Source: Excoecaria cochinchinensis (Eukaryota; Streptophyta; Magnoliopsida; Malpighiales; Euphorbiaceae). Taken from it: a DNA stretch of 64,000 nucleotides. A program made the position numbers and the translations under genes. Shown piece by piece: positions 1 through 10,806 of this stretch. The stretch lies in the NCBI GenBank assembly GCA_947683425.1, contig CANTUQ010000109.1:1-64000 (forward strand). The letters are read 5' to 3'. The stretch's first letter is position 1, and each line of letters starts with the position of its first letter. A model generated the notes under the pieces. The model was not told the DNA's origin. It saw only the letters and a program-made list of their open reading frames with translations, and did not search any database.

Positions 1-261
1 ATCTAAAAGTTCCCCGAAAATTAAGACAAAAAACTTGTGAGTGGGAACGAGAAGTCTTGCGGCGTGTACATTTTCTCATTACCAAATACTGAGATCTCTC
101 ATCTATTTATAGAAATCCTAATAGATAGAGACCTAATTCTAGTTTAATTCGGACTCATTCTAAAATAGGATTTGGTAATGTTAATCAGATAGAATTACTT
201 AATTATATCTGAATTGGACCTTTATCCATATCAGAGTCATGGGCACACCCAAACTCTATCA
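1..261 (-). mobile_element. Partial LTR of a Ty1/Copia element related to element A
   Basis: The stretch is cut by the window edge. It aligns by eye with the right part of the LTRs at 10261..10806 and 30468..31013: a TATA-like box (CTATTTATAG on the plus strand, about 109..118), then the terminal ...AAACTCTATCA at 251..261. The minus-strand polypurine tract (plus strand GCTCCCACTCACAC) follows directly. It is therefore the 3' LTR of a minus-strand element. It is clearly diverged from element A, so it is a separate, older insertion. Confidence 0.75.
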
Positions 262-1165
262 GCTCCCACTCACACATGACGAAACGCATTCCAGTTTTAA
301 TTTTCAGTTATACCGATAAATAGATTGTGTGACTAGTATATTTCGAGAGCACTAGTACTATATACCTGTTAATGATATATAGCATTTTGAAAAACAAGAT
401 CCTCCTTTTCACGTATGCCTAACCCAAGATTACCTTCTCACATTCACTGTTTTAACTCATGATCTCATAAAACAATTTTCATGTTCACTATTATGTTTTT
501 ACTCATAGAAATTGTAATAGGCATGCCGGTGAATCACGAAACATTATGAAAGTGATCAAAAGGCTATATTTCCCTCTTACTGTATGCCATTTATAACGAT
601 TCAACTCGATTTTCTAGTTAGATCCGCCAGGTCTAAATTTTTTCCGGACCTCTTGAAAACTAACTAAACTAGCCACATTGAACCATATTTTAGGGATAAG
701 TTAAAGGTTTTAAGCGTCGAAATATAAATAGGATCTCACAATAGAAAAAGTTGAGATCATTAATATTATTAAAATTCCCATTCCTTTAGTCACTTAAACA
801 CACACGGTATAAAACATGTGTTATATTGTTCTTTCCTTCCCTTAAAGGAGCACATGTCTCACATTTCGATAATGTATATATCAAACATCATACAAAAGCG
901 TAAGGTTACAATACATCGAACACCCAACTTTAGTGCGCTTACTTAAAAACTACTCTTGGGGTTTTTAGATAGAATATGGTAGTTATTTATAACTTGCCAT
1001 TGAATTCCATACAATTCTTATTTTGAATCTTAATCCAAAGCATACAATCTCATGTATGATTTTATCTCGCACCTTAACAAGACTCATATTATAATTTCTA
1101 CAAGACGACACTTTTATTTGAATAGGCTCTCGAGCATTCTCGTATGTTCAAAAATCGACTCATTC
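262..1165 (-). mobile_element. 3' internal remnant of the Copia element at the window start
   Basis: This matches the non-coding 3' internal region of element A (10807..11710) with substitutions and small indels. Shared landmarks include CACATGACGAAACG, CACTAGTACTATA and the run of TTGCACC/CGCACCTTAACAAGAC followed by TTTCTACAAGAC. No coding sequence remains. Homology stops near 1160..1170, where an unrelated LTR end begins, so the rest of the element is lost. Confidence 0.7.
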
Positions 1166-1254
1166 CAGTTTTACGAACCTCCATCCGGTCTCAGGTCTTA
1201 AAAGCAGGCTTTTAAGGACCATCCGGATGTCAAGCGGGGTTCGGGCGCGTCACA
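1166..1254 (+). mobile_element. LTR 3'-end fragment of the element C family
   Basis: About 85 bp match the last bases of both LTRs of element C (51510..51594 and 59506..59590): CGAACCTCCATCCG, then a run ending GGGGTTCGGGCGCGTCACA. The fragment ends on the same terminal CACA as the intact LTRs. It is a leftover tip of a deleted or recombined C-like element, fused to the Copia remnant on its left. Confidence 0.7.
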
Positions 1255-1263
1255 ATGTCCTAG

Positions 1264-1343
1264 AAAGAAAAGAAAAGATTTGGTAACTCTTGACCGAATT
1301 AAACATGATCCTGGGTCAGCATCATAGCACCTGCCATGAATAT
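1264..1343. repeat. Dispersed ~80 bp repeat, copy 1
   Basis: The sequence from AGAAAAGA through CACCTGCCATGAATAT recurs at 6835..6916. Copy 1 lacks about 8 bases present in copy 2. No terminal repeats are visible. The two copies bracket the Stowaway and CACTA insertions. Confidence 0.65.
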
Positions 1344-1406
1344 CAAAGAAATTTCACACAATCAATACCTTCTTTCCTTTCCAATCAATACCAAACATTA
1401 TCTTAG

Positions 1407-1784
<378 letters not shown>

Positions 1785-2306
1785 TTTCTTAAAGAAAAAA
1801 TACATACACATATACATATATGAAGGTAACACAATCGGGTATGATACCTAGCTTTTATTACGTATAACCTAAAGCGAAAGCGAATACAAGAATCTTCCTA
1901 TCTAGTGTTATCGGTCCGATTTTTATCCACGTACGGGATAACAATAACTAAAACACAGTTTAAAAGTCTCTTAAAGTGAAAAATAAGCGAGATACAAATT
2001 CGACAAAATTTCGGTGTAGAGAGTTTTTTCTGTTACTAATCATATTCTTTTTATGCCTATTTAGAGAGTCTCATGCTTTAAAATAGGAAAGGAGAAATAA
2101 AAGAAAATAAATGTAAAACAGAAGGTTACACTTTTTACTTTATATCAATTAAGAAAGAATTATAAATTAGTGGATTTGCTCGAAACTGTTTTCATATTCA
2201 AATTATTTATTTTTTGATATGAATATCTTTTCATATTAGAATAATTTTTATATTTATATGGATTCAGATTCATATTGAGAGTTATTTGCGTATTTAAACT
2301 CTATCA
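1785..2306 (-). mobile_element. Highly diverged solo LTR of the element A (Copia) type
   Basis: Blocks match the LTRs at 10261 and 30468 in the same order: CATATATGAAGGTAAC, AATCGGGTAT, ATCCACGTACGGGATAACA, CTAAAACACAGT, ATATGGATTCAGATTCATAT, and a final AAACTCTATCA at about 2296..2306. No primer site precedes it and no polypurine tract follows, so it is most likely a solo LTR. Divergence is much higher than between the other copies. The left end is approximate. Confidence 0.6.
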
Positions 2307-2387
2307 AACTACCAAAAAAATATATTAATTTTTATTAAAAGTAAAAATATTCAGCTTTATTTAATAAACAAATTAATAATAAATTAT

Positions 2388-2665
2388 TACTCCCTCCGTC
2401 CCACTTTAAAAGGCTGTTTTCTCTTTTTTATTTGTCCCACTCCAAATGTTCTTTTCGCAATTTAAGAAAAAAATTTACGTATTTATCCCTATTTATTATA
2501 TAATTTATTAAATATATATCACTTACTTTTTCTTTTCCCAATGTAATAAATAAGGACATTCTTGTAATTTTATATTATTTTTTTATGAAATTGATGTATT
2601 TCAATTATTTTCTTAATTACCGTGAAAAAGGGATAATGGCCTTTTAAAGTGGGACGGAGGGAGTA
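2388..2665. mobile_element. Stowaway-like MITE (Tc1/mariner)
   Basis: Terminal inverted repeats of about 27 bp start CTCCCTCCGTCCCACTTT and end with the exact inverse AAAGTGGGACGGAGGGAG. TA flanks both sides as the target duplication. CTCCCTCCGTCCC is the diagnostic Stowaway terminus. The 270 bp interior is AT-rich and non-coding, so it depends on a mariner-like transposase in trans. Confidence 0.95.
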
Positions 2666-2938
2666 TTATTTTAATAATTAAATTGAACTATACAACTATG
2701 CGATGATTGCATGTTTGTTTAGACACAGTTCATTCACAGAAACTTTTCTTGAAATATCTATTTGAACTGTTTTCTATGAAATTACATGTTAAAGAATGAA
2801 TTATTTATTTTTTTTACTGTTAATGGTCCCTTATTCTCTGCTTTATCTTTCAATAATAATTATCCTATTTTCTTTAGGTTCGACAATAATTGTCAATCCA
2901 TTTCTGTACGCTTCTCAACTGGGCACCGACACATGATC
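2666..2938. other. Spacer between MITE and CACTA element
   Basis: AT-rich sequence with no ORF, RNA or repeat that I can support. Confidence 0.6.
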
Positions 2939-3247
2939 TAACACTACAAAAAAAATGGCAATTAGCGACGGCAAATTTCGTCGCTAATGTCGATATTTTA
3001 GTCGCTAATAGCTTTTAGCGACAGGACGACGAAATGTCGCAAATAGAGCCGTCGCAAAAATTTAGCGACCAAAAGTGAAACAGTCGCTAAATTTAGCGAC
3101 AGATAAATCCGTCGCTAAAAATAAAAATACCGTCGCTAAATAATGCCTAAATTAGTCGTTGGAAATATTGGAGAAATATTAGCGACAAAATATTCCGTCG
3201 CTATTCCGTCGCAAAATTATTAATTTTTTATTATTAATTTTCATTTA

Positions 3248-3283
<36 letters not shown>

Positions 3284-3635
3284 ATCAAAAATTTAATTTA
3301 TATAAATAATAATTATGCAATATTATTAACAATACTATTAATTTAAAAATATAATATTATAAAAATATATTAAATTATACAATTAAATGTGTACAAATAG
3401 TCAATTCGGTTCGATTTTAAATGTAACCGAACAGATCGAAAATCAAACTTATATTAAACAAAATAAAACAATTTAAATAAAATAAAAAAAAAATAACATA
3501 CATGAATTTTTATATTATGTTCCTAATAAATACTAAGCAAAATTACATTAAAAATAAATATACATAAATTACATTAGATATTGCCTATGATTTCGTGCTT
3601 TATTTGTCCCGGACTGATTTTAATTGTGCTCATTT

Positions 3636-3704
3636 GAGAATGATTGCAAGCCCAAAATCTGCAAACTTTAAATTACCTTTCATTGTCTATGAGAAGATTA
3701 GAAC
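3636..3704 (-). pseudogene. Captured CDK-type protein kinase exon fragment
   Basis: Read on the minus strand, the segment encodes GSNLLIDNE followed, after a single inserted A, by GNLKFADFGLA. This is the end of the kinase catalytic loop and the DFG metal-binding motif. NLLIDNEGNLK..DFGLA is characteristic of plant cyclin-dependent kinases, best matching the CDKC type from memory. Just upstream on the minus strand (plus strand about 3705..3740) lies a long pyrimidine tract ending in GGGCAG, which looks like a 3' splice site, so genomic DNA with an intron was captured. The frameshift and the stop soon after FGLA show it is non-functional. The kinase identity is firm; the CDKC subfamily is less certain. 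Confidence 0.8.
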
Positions 3705-3709
3705 CTGCC

Positions 3710-5229
3710 CACCAAAAACAAGAAAAAAAAAAGGAAAAGAAAATCAGCAGTTCAATGCCTTATGAAATGAAAAACAAGACTCAATGGTAAATAAATTGAT
3801 TGCTTATTAACCTTTGATATCAAGCTAATTTTTGGTCATTGTGTCAATACCCGAACCTAGATTTCTCGAATAGAAATAACTTAAGGAAGTTGGAGTGCAA
3901 AATGTGACAATAATTAACTATGCAAAGACAGGTTGGTATCAAATTTTAGAAACATCAGTGGCTAATTTGATATGAGGAAAGCAGATTGAGATCAGTGGCT
4001 AATTTGATATAGTGAACAATCCACTCACTAATCCATTCAATAAATAAGATCCACATATAGGACCCTGACAATAAAAATATAGAAGGGCCTATATAAAAAT
4101 TATTAATCTACTAGAACATATAATATAACTATAAATATCAAAAGAAATAATCGAAATCAAAACCTTTCTATATTCTTTATAAAAAAATAAAAATACATTC
4201 AATAACCTATTAGTTATCAACTTATCAAGCATCAAGATTTTAAATATAAATTCTGAGTCTTACAAGGCTTGCAAATATAAAAATCAAATAAATTATTCAA
4301 AAATAAGTTATTATAATCAAACATAAGTAGTAAATATTTAAATATCATACAACAATAATGGGAAGCATTAGAAATTGGTGTTGTAGATTGTCTTCCTTCA
4401 ATAATTTCCTAATACATTAACGTAAAATATAAACAAAACACATGTCGGAGTACAAGATCTGTTATTACAGAAAAAAATATAGCAGCAACCTCCATCAACA
4501 AAGCATTAGAATTATAAGGCTCAGCAGGTGGTTGGTTATTGAAAATTATATAATATCGCACAATGGATCATGCAACATGCCAAGTAACATATATTACAAA
4601 TAACAATCTAATAAAACCACTAACTAAACACTGATTCGCCAGGCCAAAAATAATTAATGTGCTATCTAACAAATAGACAAGCCAAGCAACTGCAAACAAA
4701 TAAGCACTGCTAAGTGCCTTGCTAATTGCACTTCCTAATCAAAGCCATTATAAATTTACAATAATTCAGATAGAACACACTAAGCATCTTAAGCCAAAAT
4801 TAAAGCAAGCAATTAACTTAACACTATGCGTATTGTGTGCAAGCAACTAACTTAACTGAAGTTTTCAAATACAGAGCAAGCAATTAACTTAACCAATTTC
4901 AGAATTAGCTAATAACAGAATCAATAAAGATAGGAAACAATATTTGCTAAATATATAAGGATTTCTTGAATATATTGACATATCAGTAGCATGAAAAAAA
5001 CTCCAATTCTCACACTCCAATTTTTATACCAGTAGCAAAAACTAAACTCTAATTATTATATTAGTTGTTCATACCATTACTATATCTGAAGTAAAAAGAC
5101 AATTCAAGCAATAATCAGGCATTATCAACCAACCAACTGAATTTTCACATTAAATATATACAACCCAGATCATAAACCTTCCATAAACAATTTAATTTAT
5201 TGAAAATATGTTAGAAAAGCAAATTTGGC
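3710..5229. other. CACTA interior without recognisable genes
   Basis: AT-rich interior of the CACTA element. It is consistent with captured intron sequence or decayed transposon, and I see no ORF of substance or internal repeat. Confidence 0.5.
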
Positions 5230-5775
5230 AGTCACATACCAATTTTTCCGCAGATTTTGGTCTCTTCACCGTCGCCGGAGACTCGTCGGAGCACCACCGG
5301 AGGCACTAAACCCATCGGAAGGAAGCTCGGAGCCTCGGGGTCCCTTTTCCGGTGCTCACGCGCCCATCCACGGCGCCGTTTAGCCGGAATCGTCGTCGGT
5401 AGCTTCTGTTCAACCCCTCTCCGATCTCTCCATCGCCGGTGAGTGCTGAAGATCCATGGCCATCGGGATGATCGCCTGCCCACCGTGAGCCCCGTCGTGG
5501 TGTTCGTGTCACCTCTCGCCGTCGGAGCTCGCCGGAAAACGCAGAGGAAGCTTCGGTTTCCTCCTGCTCTCCTACAACGGCGACGTCGCGATGGAGGGGG
5601 AAAAAGGACTCCGAGATCGGCGTTGTGAGGAGCCGCTACTCGCCGTTGACCGCCGCCAACCGCTCGCCCCCTTCCGCCGCTGCTCCGCCGTCCCCCTCTC
5701 CCTCTCTCTTTCGTTCTCTCCTTCTTCGGTTTCCCATCTTCTGTCTTCCCCCCTTCTTTCTTTTTCCATTTGATA
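5230..5775 (-). other. CpG-rich captured block, resembles a gene 5' exon
   Basis: An abrupt GC- and CpG-rich island inside an otherwise AT-rich element, with CT/GA-rich sequence at about 5690..5770. On the minus strand it runs from a purine-rich leader through GC-rich sequence to a possible splice donor near 5240 (plus strand CACATACCAATTTTTCC, inverse TTG|GTATGTG). That arrangement is typical of a plant 5' UTR or first exon. Short open frames exist on both strands but none is a recognisable protein. It may be the first exon of the same gene that supplied the kinase fragment, or a different capture. Confidence 0.45.
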
Positions 5776-6354
5776 ATAATTTTCTTATTTAAAATATTTG
5801 AAAATTTTTTAGCGACGGAAACTTTCCGTCGCTAAATCCGTCGCAATTACTATAAATTAAATAACCTCTAAATTTAGCGACTGAATTAGGAGTCGCTATT
5901 TTAGCGACTAATTATTTAGTCGCTAAATTAGTCGCAAATATTTGGGACTGACTTTTTAGTCGCTAAATTAGTCGCAAAAAAAAGGCGCGATAAATTGCCG
6001 CCAAATTTTAGCGACGGTTTATTTTTTAGTCGCTAAACAGTCGCTAAATTTGTCGTAAAAAATGAAAAATAGAATTTAGCGACTAATTCTTAAAACAGTC
6101 GCTAATTAGCGACGAAAAAAAAACAGTCGCTAATTTTAGTCGCTAATCAACAGTTTTTTTGTAGTGTAAAGCAACCCTCACGCCACTTAAAAAAAATTGC
6201 CAAATTGCAATTAAAATCTTAAGTTTCAGTTAAATAAATTGAGAATTAAAATAATTTTTATCCCAGGGAAGAGATGGAAGAGATGTTTAATAAATTGTAT
6301 CCAGAGACCATTACTGAGTGAGAACGGTTAATGTGTTGTGAAGTGAGGAAGTGA

Positions 6355-6659
6355 AATTAATTAATGAAGAATAGACTTGTTAGCAATGGAGAAAATAGTG
6401 AGAACTTATGGATAAGGAGAATCAATATCTGTGGTTTAGAATGAAACAGTGCTATCATGGTCTGCAATAATTTACTTTGAGCTTATATTATAATTTCAAT
6501 TTATAAATAAAGATATGAAGTTTGACGCCAAATTAATTAATGGAGAATAGACTCGTTAGCAATGGAGAAAATAGTGAGAACTTATGGATAAGGAGAATCA
6601 ATATCTGTGGTTTAGAATGAAAAAATTGCTATCATTGTCTGTAATAATTTACTTTGAGC
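6355..6659. repeat. ~130 bp direct duplication (two copies)
   Basis: Copy 1 (about 6355..6482) and copy 2 (about 6531..6659) share long identical runs such as AGCAATGGAGAAAATAGTGA and ACTTATGGATAAGGAGAATC, with few differences. A 48 bp spacer separates them. No coding potential or terminal inverted repeats are visible. It is a simple local duplication. Confidence 0.9.
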
Positions 6660-6834
6660 CGTAGTCTTCAATTATTGCTTCATATAATTCTCCAATGTCA
6701 TATATCTTTTCACCTCCTCAATGTTTTCTTCCTTTCCCAAATTTATCATCTATATAGACATGATGTATGAAAATGGATGAAAATGTGTAAAGAACAACAT
6801 AAAATTATGGATGAAAATGGGATTAAATTAAATT

Positions 6835-6916
6835 AAAGAAAAGACCCGGTAACTCTTCACTTGATGACCGAATTAGACATGATTCTGGATCAAAATCATA
6901 GCACCTGCCATGAATA
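6835..6916. repeat. Dispersed ~80 bp repeat, copy 2
   Basis: Second copy of the sequence at 1264..1343, ending CACCTGCCATGAATAT, with about 8 extra bases. Confidence 0.65.
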
Positions 6917-7108
6917 TGCTGACTAATAATTCAATAGTTTTCTTTTAATTGGCAGTCTTATTTTGAATCGGGGAACCAAAAGAAAGTTTAGGTAGGGTTG
7001 ATGATGATATTTTTGTTCTTTTATCTTTTCAATTTCATATGACGTTATACAACCAATAAACCAAATTTTTAAGAAAACATAGGCTTGAGAAATGAGAATT
7101 ATTATTAT

Positions 7109-7887
7109 CAAGGGTGAGCATGAACCGGTTAACCGCTCCATTAGCCCAAAAAAAAATCAGTTCATTAATATCGGTTTTTTGAAATTTCAGTTTATTACCA
7201 TCGGATAATCAGTACATTGATTTTGGATTTTCGGACTGGTTAACCACTATAATTATAAAATGCATTTATAAAAAAATTAAATTGTCGAAAATACTTAAAA
7301 TTTAAAATTAGAAAATAAATATAATCCAACATAATAATTAAATATGACATTCAAACAAAAAACATAAACTAAAAATATTCAAAAATATTTTTCACATATA
7401 TTAAAAATTTTATTTTATTTGAAATTTTTAGTTAATATATTAATTTTATATAATTTTTTGAATATATTTTGATTTTAGTTAATGAAAAATTGATATATCA
7501 AGAAATAATAAGAAATCTAACTATGTACATATTGAACAATTAATAAATTAACTAAAACAACTTTAAAAAAATTAAAATGAAACTGAAATATTTTAAAGTA
7601 AATGAAAATTAAAAAGATATAAATAATTAAATATGAAAATAATGAAAAAATTATAATAAAAATAAAAAAAGAGTGAAATATAATTAATAAAATATAGGAG
7701 TGTTCATTTATCGGTTTTAGTTCAATTAACCAATTTATAAGCTAAAAAATAAAAATTAGTCCATTAATATGATTTTTGTAAAATATTAACCGTTAACCTT
7801 AAATATCGTTTCGGTTAATTTTTTTTCAGATCGGTTTCGGTTCAGTTTCTCAGTTAACCAAATCCAACGGTTTTTTTCTCGCCCCTA
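7109..7887. mobile_element. hAT-type non-autonomous element
   Basis: Bounded by a perfect 8 bp duplication ATTATTAT (7101..7108 and 7888..7895), the size made by hAT transposases. Imperfect inverted termini are CAAGGGTGAGCATGAACCGG on the left and the inverse TAGGGGCGAGAAAAAAACCG on the right, followed by subterminal GGTTAAC-like motifs on both sides. The 779 bp interior is AT-rich and has no transposase frame. Termini of the form CA(A/G)GGG(T/C)GAG are typical of plant hAT MITEs. Confidence 0.85.
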
Positions 7888-8142
7888 ATTATTATTAGAA
7901 TGAAATTTTGTTCTTATACGGCATTAAAAATGAAATTACAGCAGTTATCAAAAAAAATAATAATAATCAATAAAAATAACAGTAAAAAGAAATAACTGTT
8001 TTCGGGCAACTAAGTGTTGCTGTTGGATACCATGGCACAAGTTACCATCGCCAAGGCATTGTCGGTTATTGTTGTGATGGCGACTTACGTTTTGAATAAA
8101 GCAACAGGTGGAAGACTCTGAATCCGGACGCAACTTTGTCTA

Positions 8143-8172
8143 AAGCCAATCCATCTATAATTATAATATAGA
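8143..8172 (+). promoter_or_regulatory. Probable core promoter of the GST gene
   Basis: A CCAAT motif at 8146..8150 lies next to an AT-rich TATA-like stretch (TCTATAATTATAATATAG, about 8154..8171), roughly 100 bp before the start codon. The positions fit a plant promoter with a short 5' UTR, but the sequence is not a strict TATAAA box. Confidence 0.4.
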
Positions 8173-8271
8173 CCTAATACTGAAAATCTAAATCCATTGA
8201 GTAATATTATCAAATACCTTGTGTTCGTTTCAGTGTAAAATCTTTGATTCAGAAATCTTTGTTCAGCAGCC

Positions 8272-9146
8272 ATGGCCAGTGAGGTGGTGCTTTTGGATTG
8301 CTGGTCAAGTGGTTTTGGGATGAGGTTGAGGATTGCTTTAGCAGAGAAAGGAATCAATTATGAGCACAAAGAAGAGGATTTGACAAACAAAAGTCCATTA
8401 CTTCTGCAAATGAACCCCGTTCACAAGAAGATCCCTGTTCTTGTTCACAACGGCAAACCGATTGCTGAATCTCTCATTGCAGTTCAATATATTGATGAGG
8501 TTTGGCCAGATAAAGCTCCATTGCTTCCCTCCGATCCTTACCAGAGAGCTCAAGCTCGATTTTGGGCTGATTTTATTGATAAGAAGGTAATTCATCTCTT
8601 TTCATTATATTCTTTTAGCGCAAATGTTATCTACACATCTGAACTTGAAATTGCGGGTCATCTAGCTAATATTTTGGGATAACTAAATACAAATACTTGT
8701 AACGTTTCAAACAATTAACAACTAATAAATTTTTTATTAGTCACTGTGATCTTTTATTCAATTGAATCAAATTGCTGACTACGCCACTGATGATGCAGGT
8801 ATACGTTCATGGATCTAATTTATGGGCAACAAAAGGAGAAGAGAAGGAAGAAGCAAATAAGGGATTAATAGAATCCCTGAAGATATTGGAAGCAGAGCTA
8901 GGAGATAGGCCATACTTTGGTGGTGAAAGTTTTGGTTATTTGGATGTTGTACTTATCTCTTACTACCCAATATGGTTTTATTCCTATGAAGTCCCGGCCA
9001 ATTTCACCGTTGAGGCTGAGTGCCCTAAACTTCATGCATGGGCTAAACGGTGTTTAGAGAAGGAGAGTGTTTCCAAATCTCTCCCCGACCGGCAAAAGGT
9101 CCATGGATATCTTTTAGAGCTCAAAAAGAGATTTGGAATTGAGTAG
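8272..9146 (+). CDS. Tau-class glutathione S-transferase, two exons
   Basis: A cytosolic enzyme that joins glutathione to electrophilic substrates. Exon 1 is 8272..8586 (105 codons), intron 8587..8798 (212 bp, GT..AG, phase 0) and exon 2 8799..9146, giving about 220 aa, the normal tau length with the single intron at its usual place. The N-terminal thioredoxin fold has Ser13 in DCWSSGFGMR, the expected tau catalytic serine (most relatives read W-A/P-S-P-F). KKIPVLVHNGKPIAES supplies the cis-proline and the Glu-Ser pair that contacts glutathione. The C-terminal helical half contains GDRPYFGGESFGYLDV. The chosen ATG follows an in-frame-free leader and gives the classical N-terminus. No frameshift or stop is seen, so the gene looks functional. 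No other host gene adjoins it; the usual tau tandem cluster, if present, lies outside the window. The isoform cannot be named. Confidence 0.95.
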
Positions 9147-9191
9147 GAAGCTTAATCGCAACGGTTTTAATGGTTTGTATTATGAGTCAAA

Positions 9192-9248
9192 AATAAAGAG
9201 ATTTGGGTGCTAGAATGTGATGCAATATATAGTTGATTCTGTAATAAA
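9192..9248 (+). terminator. Candidate polyadenylation signals of the GST gene
   Basis: AATAAA occurs at 9192..9197 and again at 9243..9248, about 50 and 100 bp after the stop codon. TGT/TTTT-rich sequence lies near the second. Confidence 0.5.
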
Positions 9249-9249
9249 G

Positions 9250-10255
9250 ATGGTCTTTTTTGTTAACTATATGCACTTGGCAATTTGTACTTTAGCTTTT
9301 CTTTTATTTCTATCCTAGCCAAAATTTTCACTCAATCTAACACCTAAAAAATAGAATTGTGAATTTCACACCGACAATAAATAATATTAACTCTTAAATT
9401 AATGCAATACTTTTTGTTCTTTTTAAAAATATATATTGTTCAATCACTTCAATCACATATAATTTATACGCAATATAATTTAGGAAGTTTTATCGCCATC
9501 TATTTCAACTAGTTAATATATGGGAAGTGAATGCAATCCTCATTTATCCTCTGGTATACATTTATAAAGCAGTTAATTAGGAAAGAAAAACTTCTTAGAG
9601 AAAGTTCTAATAGTTGTTTCAAATTTTATTAAAAAAAAAAGACATTTATGGTCCAACTCTCAATATTTATATATTTAGAAAATCATAATGTATAATTAAA
9701 TATAACTATACACAATTGAATTGGAATTTTTTAAAAAAAAATAAAAAAAATAGTGCATGTCATAAATTATTTAGAGGAATGGAATTTTTCATGAAACCGC
9801 AATTACTGTTTACGGTTTCAGAAATGGGATCCAGGAGGTTGAGAAGCCTTTTTTGCACTAAAACCGTAATAGGTGGCTGCGGTTTCAGACTCTCTAAAAT
9901 CGTAGTCACCTGTAAAATAGTGGGTCTGGTTTTACCCTCCTGTACCGGGCCTAAATTGGGTCTGCAGGTACACATGAGCCCAACTCTAGTGCAAAAATTA
10001 TTGACACATATTTTTTGAAAATTATGACTATTATATTGATATAATAGTCACGATTAGGAATTGTTATTGGAGAATTTTTTTTTTTATTCTTGTTTTTAAT
10101 CTAGACTAACTAGTGTTCTATTTAATTATTATATATAATATATAAAAGCAAAAATAATATTCATTATGACTAATCAGGTTAGTCCAATTGATAAAAGAAG
10201 AAACTTTTTAATCTTATTAGTTTGTAGTTATTTTCTAATACAATAAACTAATATG
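9250..10255. other. Intergenic region 3' of the GST gene
   Basis: Mostly AT-rich. A more GC-balanced part at about 9780..10000 holds two similar imperfect hairpins, GAAACCG...CGGTTTC (9794..9820) and AAACCG...CGGTTT (about 9860..9886). The open frame across this part has no recognisable product. No other feature is seen. Confidence 0.5.
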
Positions 10256-10260
10256 AAAGT

Positions 10261-10806
10261 TTAGGGAAAATAACATGCTATATGCATATATAGAGGTAAT
10301 ATAATCGAGTTATATGCTACTTAGCTCTTGAAGCGCGGATACTTTGACGAAAACGTTAACAAGGATCCATTCTGACGTTACTGGTCCGGCTGATATCCAC
10401 GAACGAGATAACAGCAACTAAACCACAGTCTGAAAGCTCATTGGAGTAAAAAACAAGTGAGAGGAAAAACCGACAGAGTTTCGGTATCGGGAATTTTCCT
10501 TACCATCCTTTTTCAGAAACTTTCAGCCTATTTATAGAGTTACATTCTCCATAAATAGGTAAATCCAACATTATGGGAATTAAATTCCCAATATGGAAGT
10601 TACAAAAATTAATATGGCAGTTACACAATTAATGGAAAGTTACACTCATAAATATAGTAACTTCCCTTTTCCAATTCCTTCTAATTAAGGGAAGAATCCC
10701 TTAATTAAAAGACCTGATATGAAACTCTTTTCATATTTGTGTAAATTTCATACTGATATGGATTCAGGTCCATATCGAGAGTCATGGACGTATCCAAACT
10801 CCATCA
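10261..10806 (-). repeat. Element A 3' LTR
   Basis: 546 bp, paired with 30468..31013. It contains the minus-strand TATA box CTATAAATAG at 10528..10537 and ends (plus strand) ...ACTCCATCA before the polypurine tract. Confidence 0.9.

Larger units (their letters stand above)
2942..6166. mobile_element. Non-autonomous CACTA (En/Spm) element carrying captured gene fragments
   Basis: It starts CACTACAAAAAAAATGG and ends with the inverse TTTTTTTGTAGTG, flanked by TAA/TAA (2939..2941 and 6167..6169), the 3 bp duplication typical of CACTA elements. Both ends (about 2958..3210 and 5810..6150) are packed with the subterminal motif TTAGCGAC/GTCGCTAA in both orientations, the presumed transposase-binding sites. 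At 3225 bp with no transposase reading frame, it must be mobilised in trans. The interior holds foreign-looking pieces: a kinase exon near 3640 and a CpG-rich block at 5230..5775, which makes it a Pack-CACTA type. Confidence 0.93.

Noticed and set aside
5257..5773. Short ORFs on both strands of the CpG-rich block in the CACTA element
   Set aside because: Several overlapping frames are open because of base composition, and none resembles a known protein. Kept only as a captured non-coding or 5' exon block.
9716..10018. 100 aa ORF downstream of the GST gene
   Set aside because: No recognisable domain, low-complexity start, and it overlaps two hairpin-like repeats. Likely chance.
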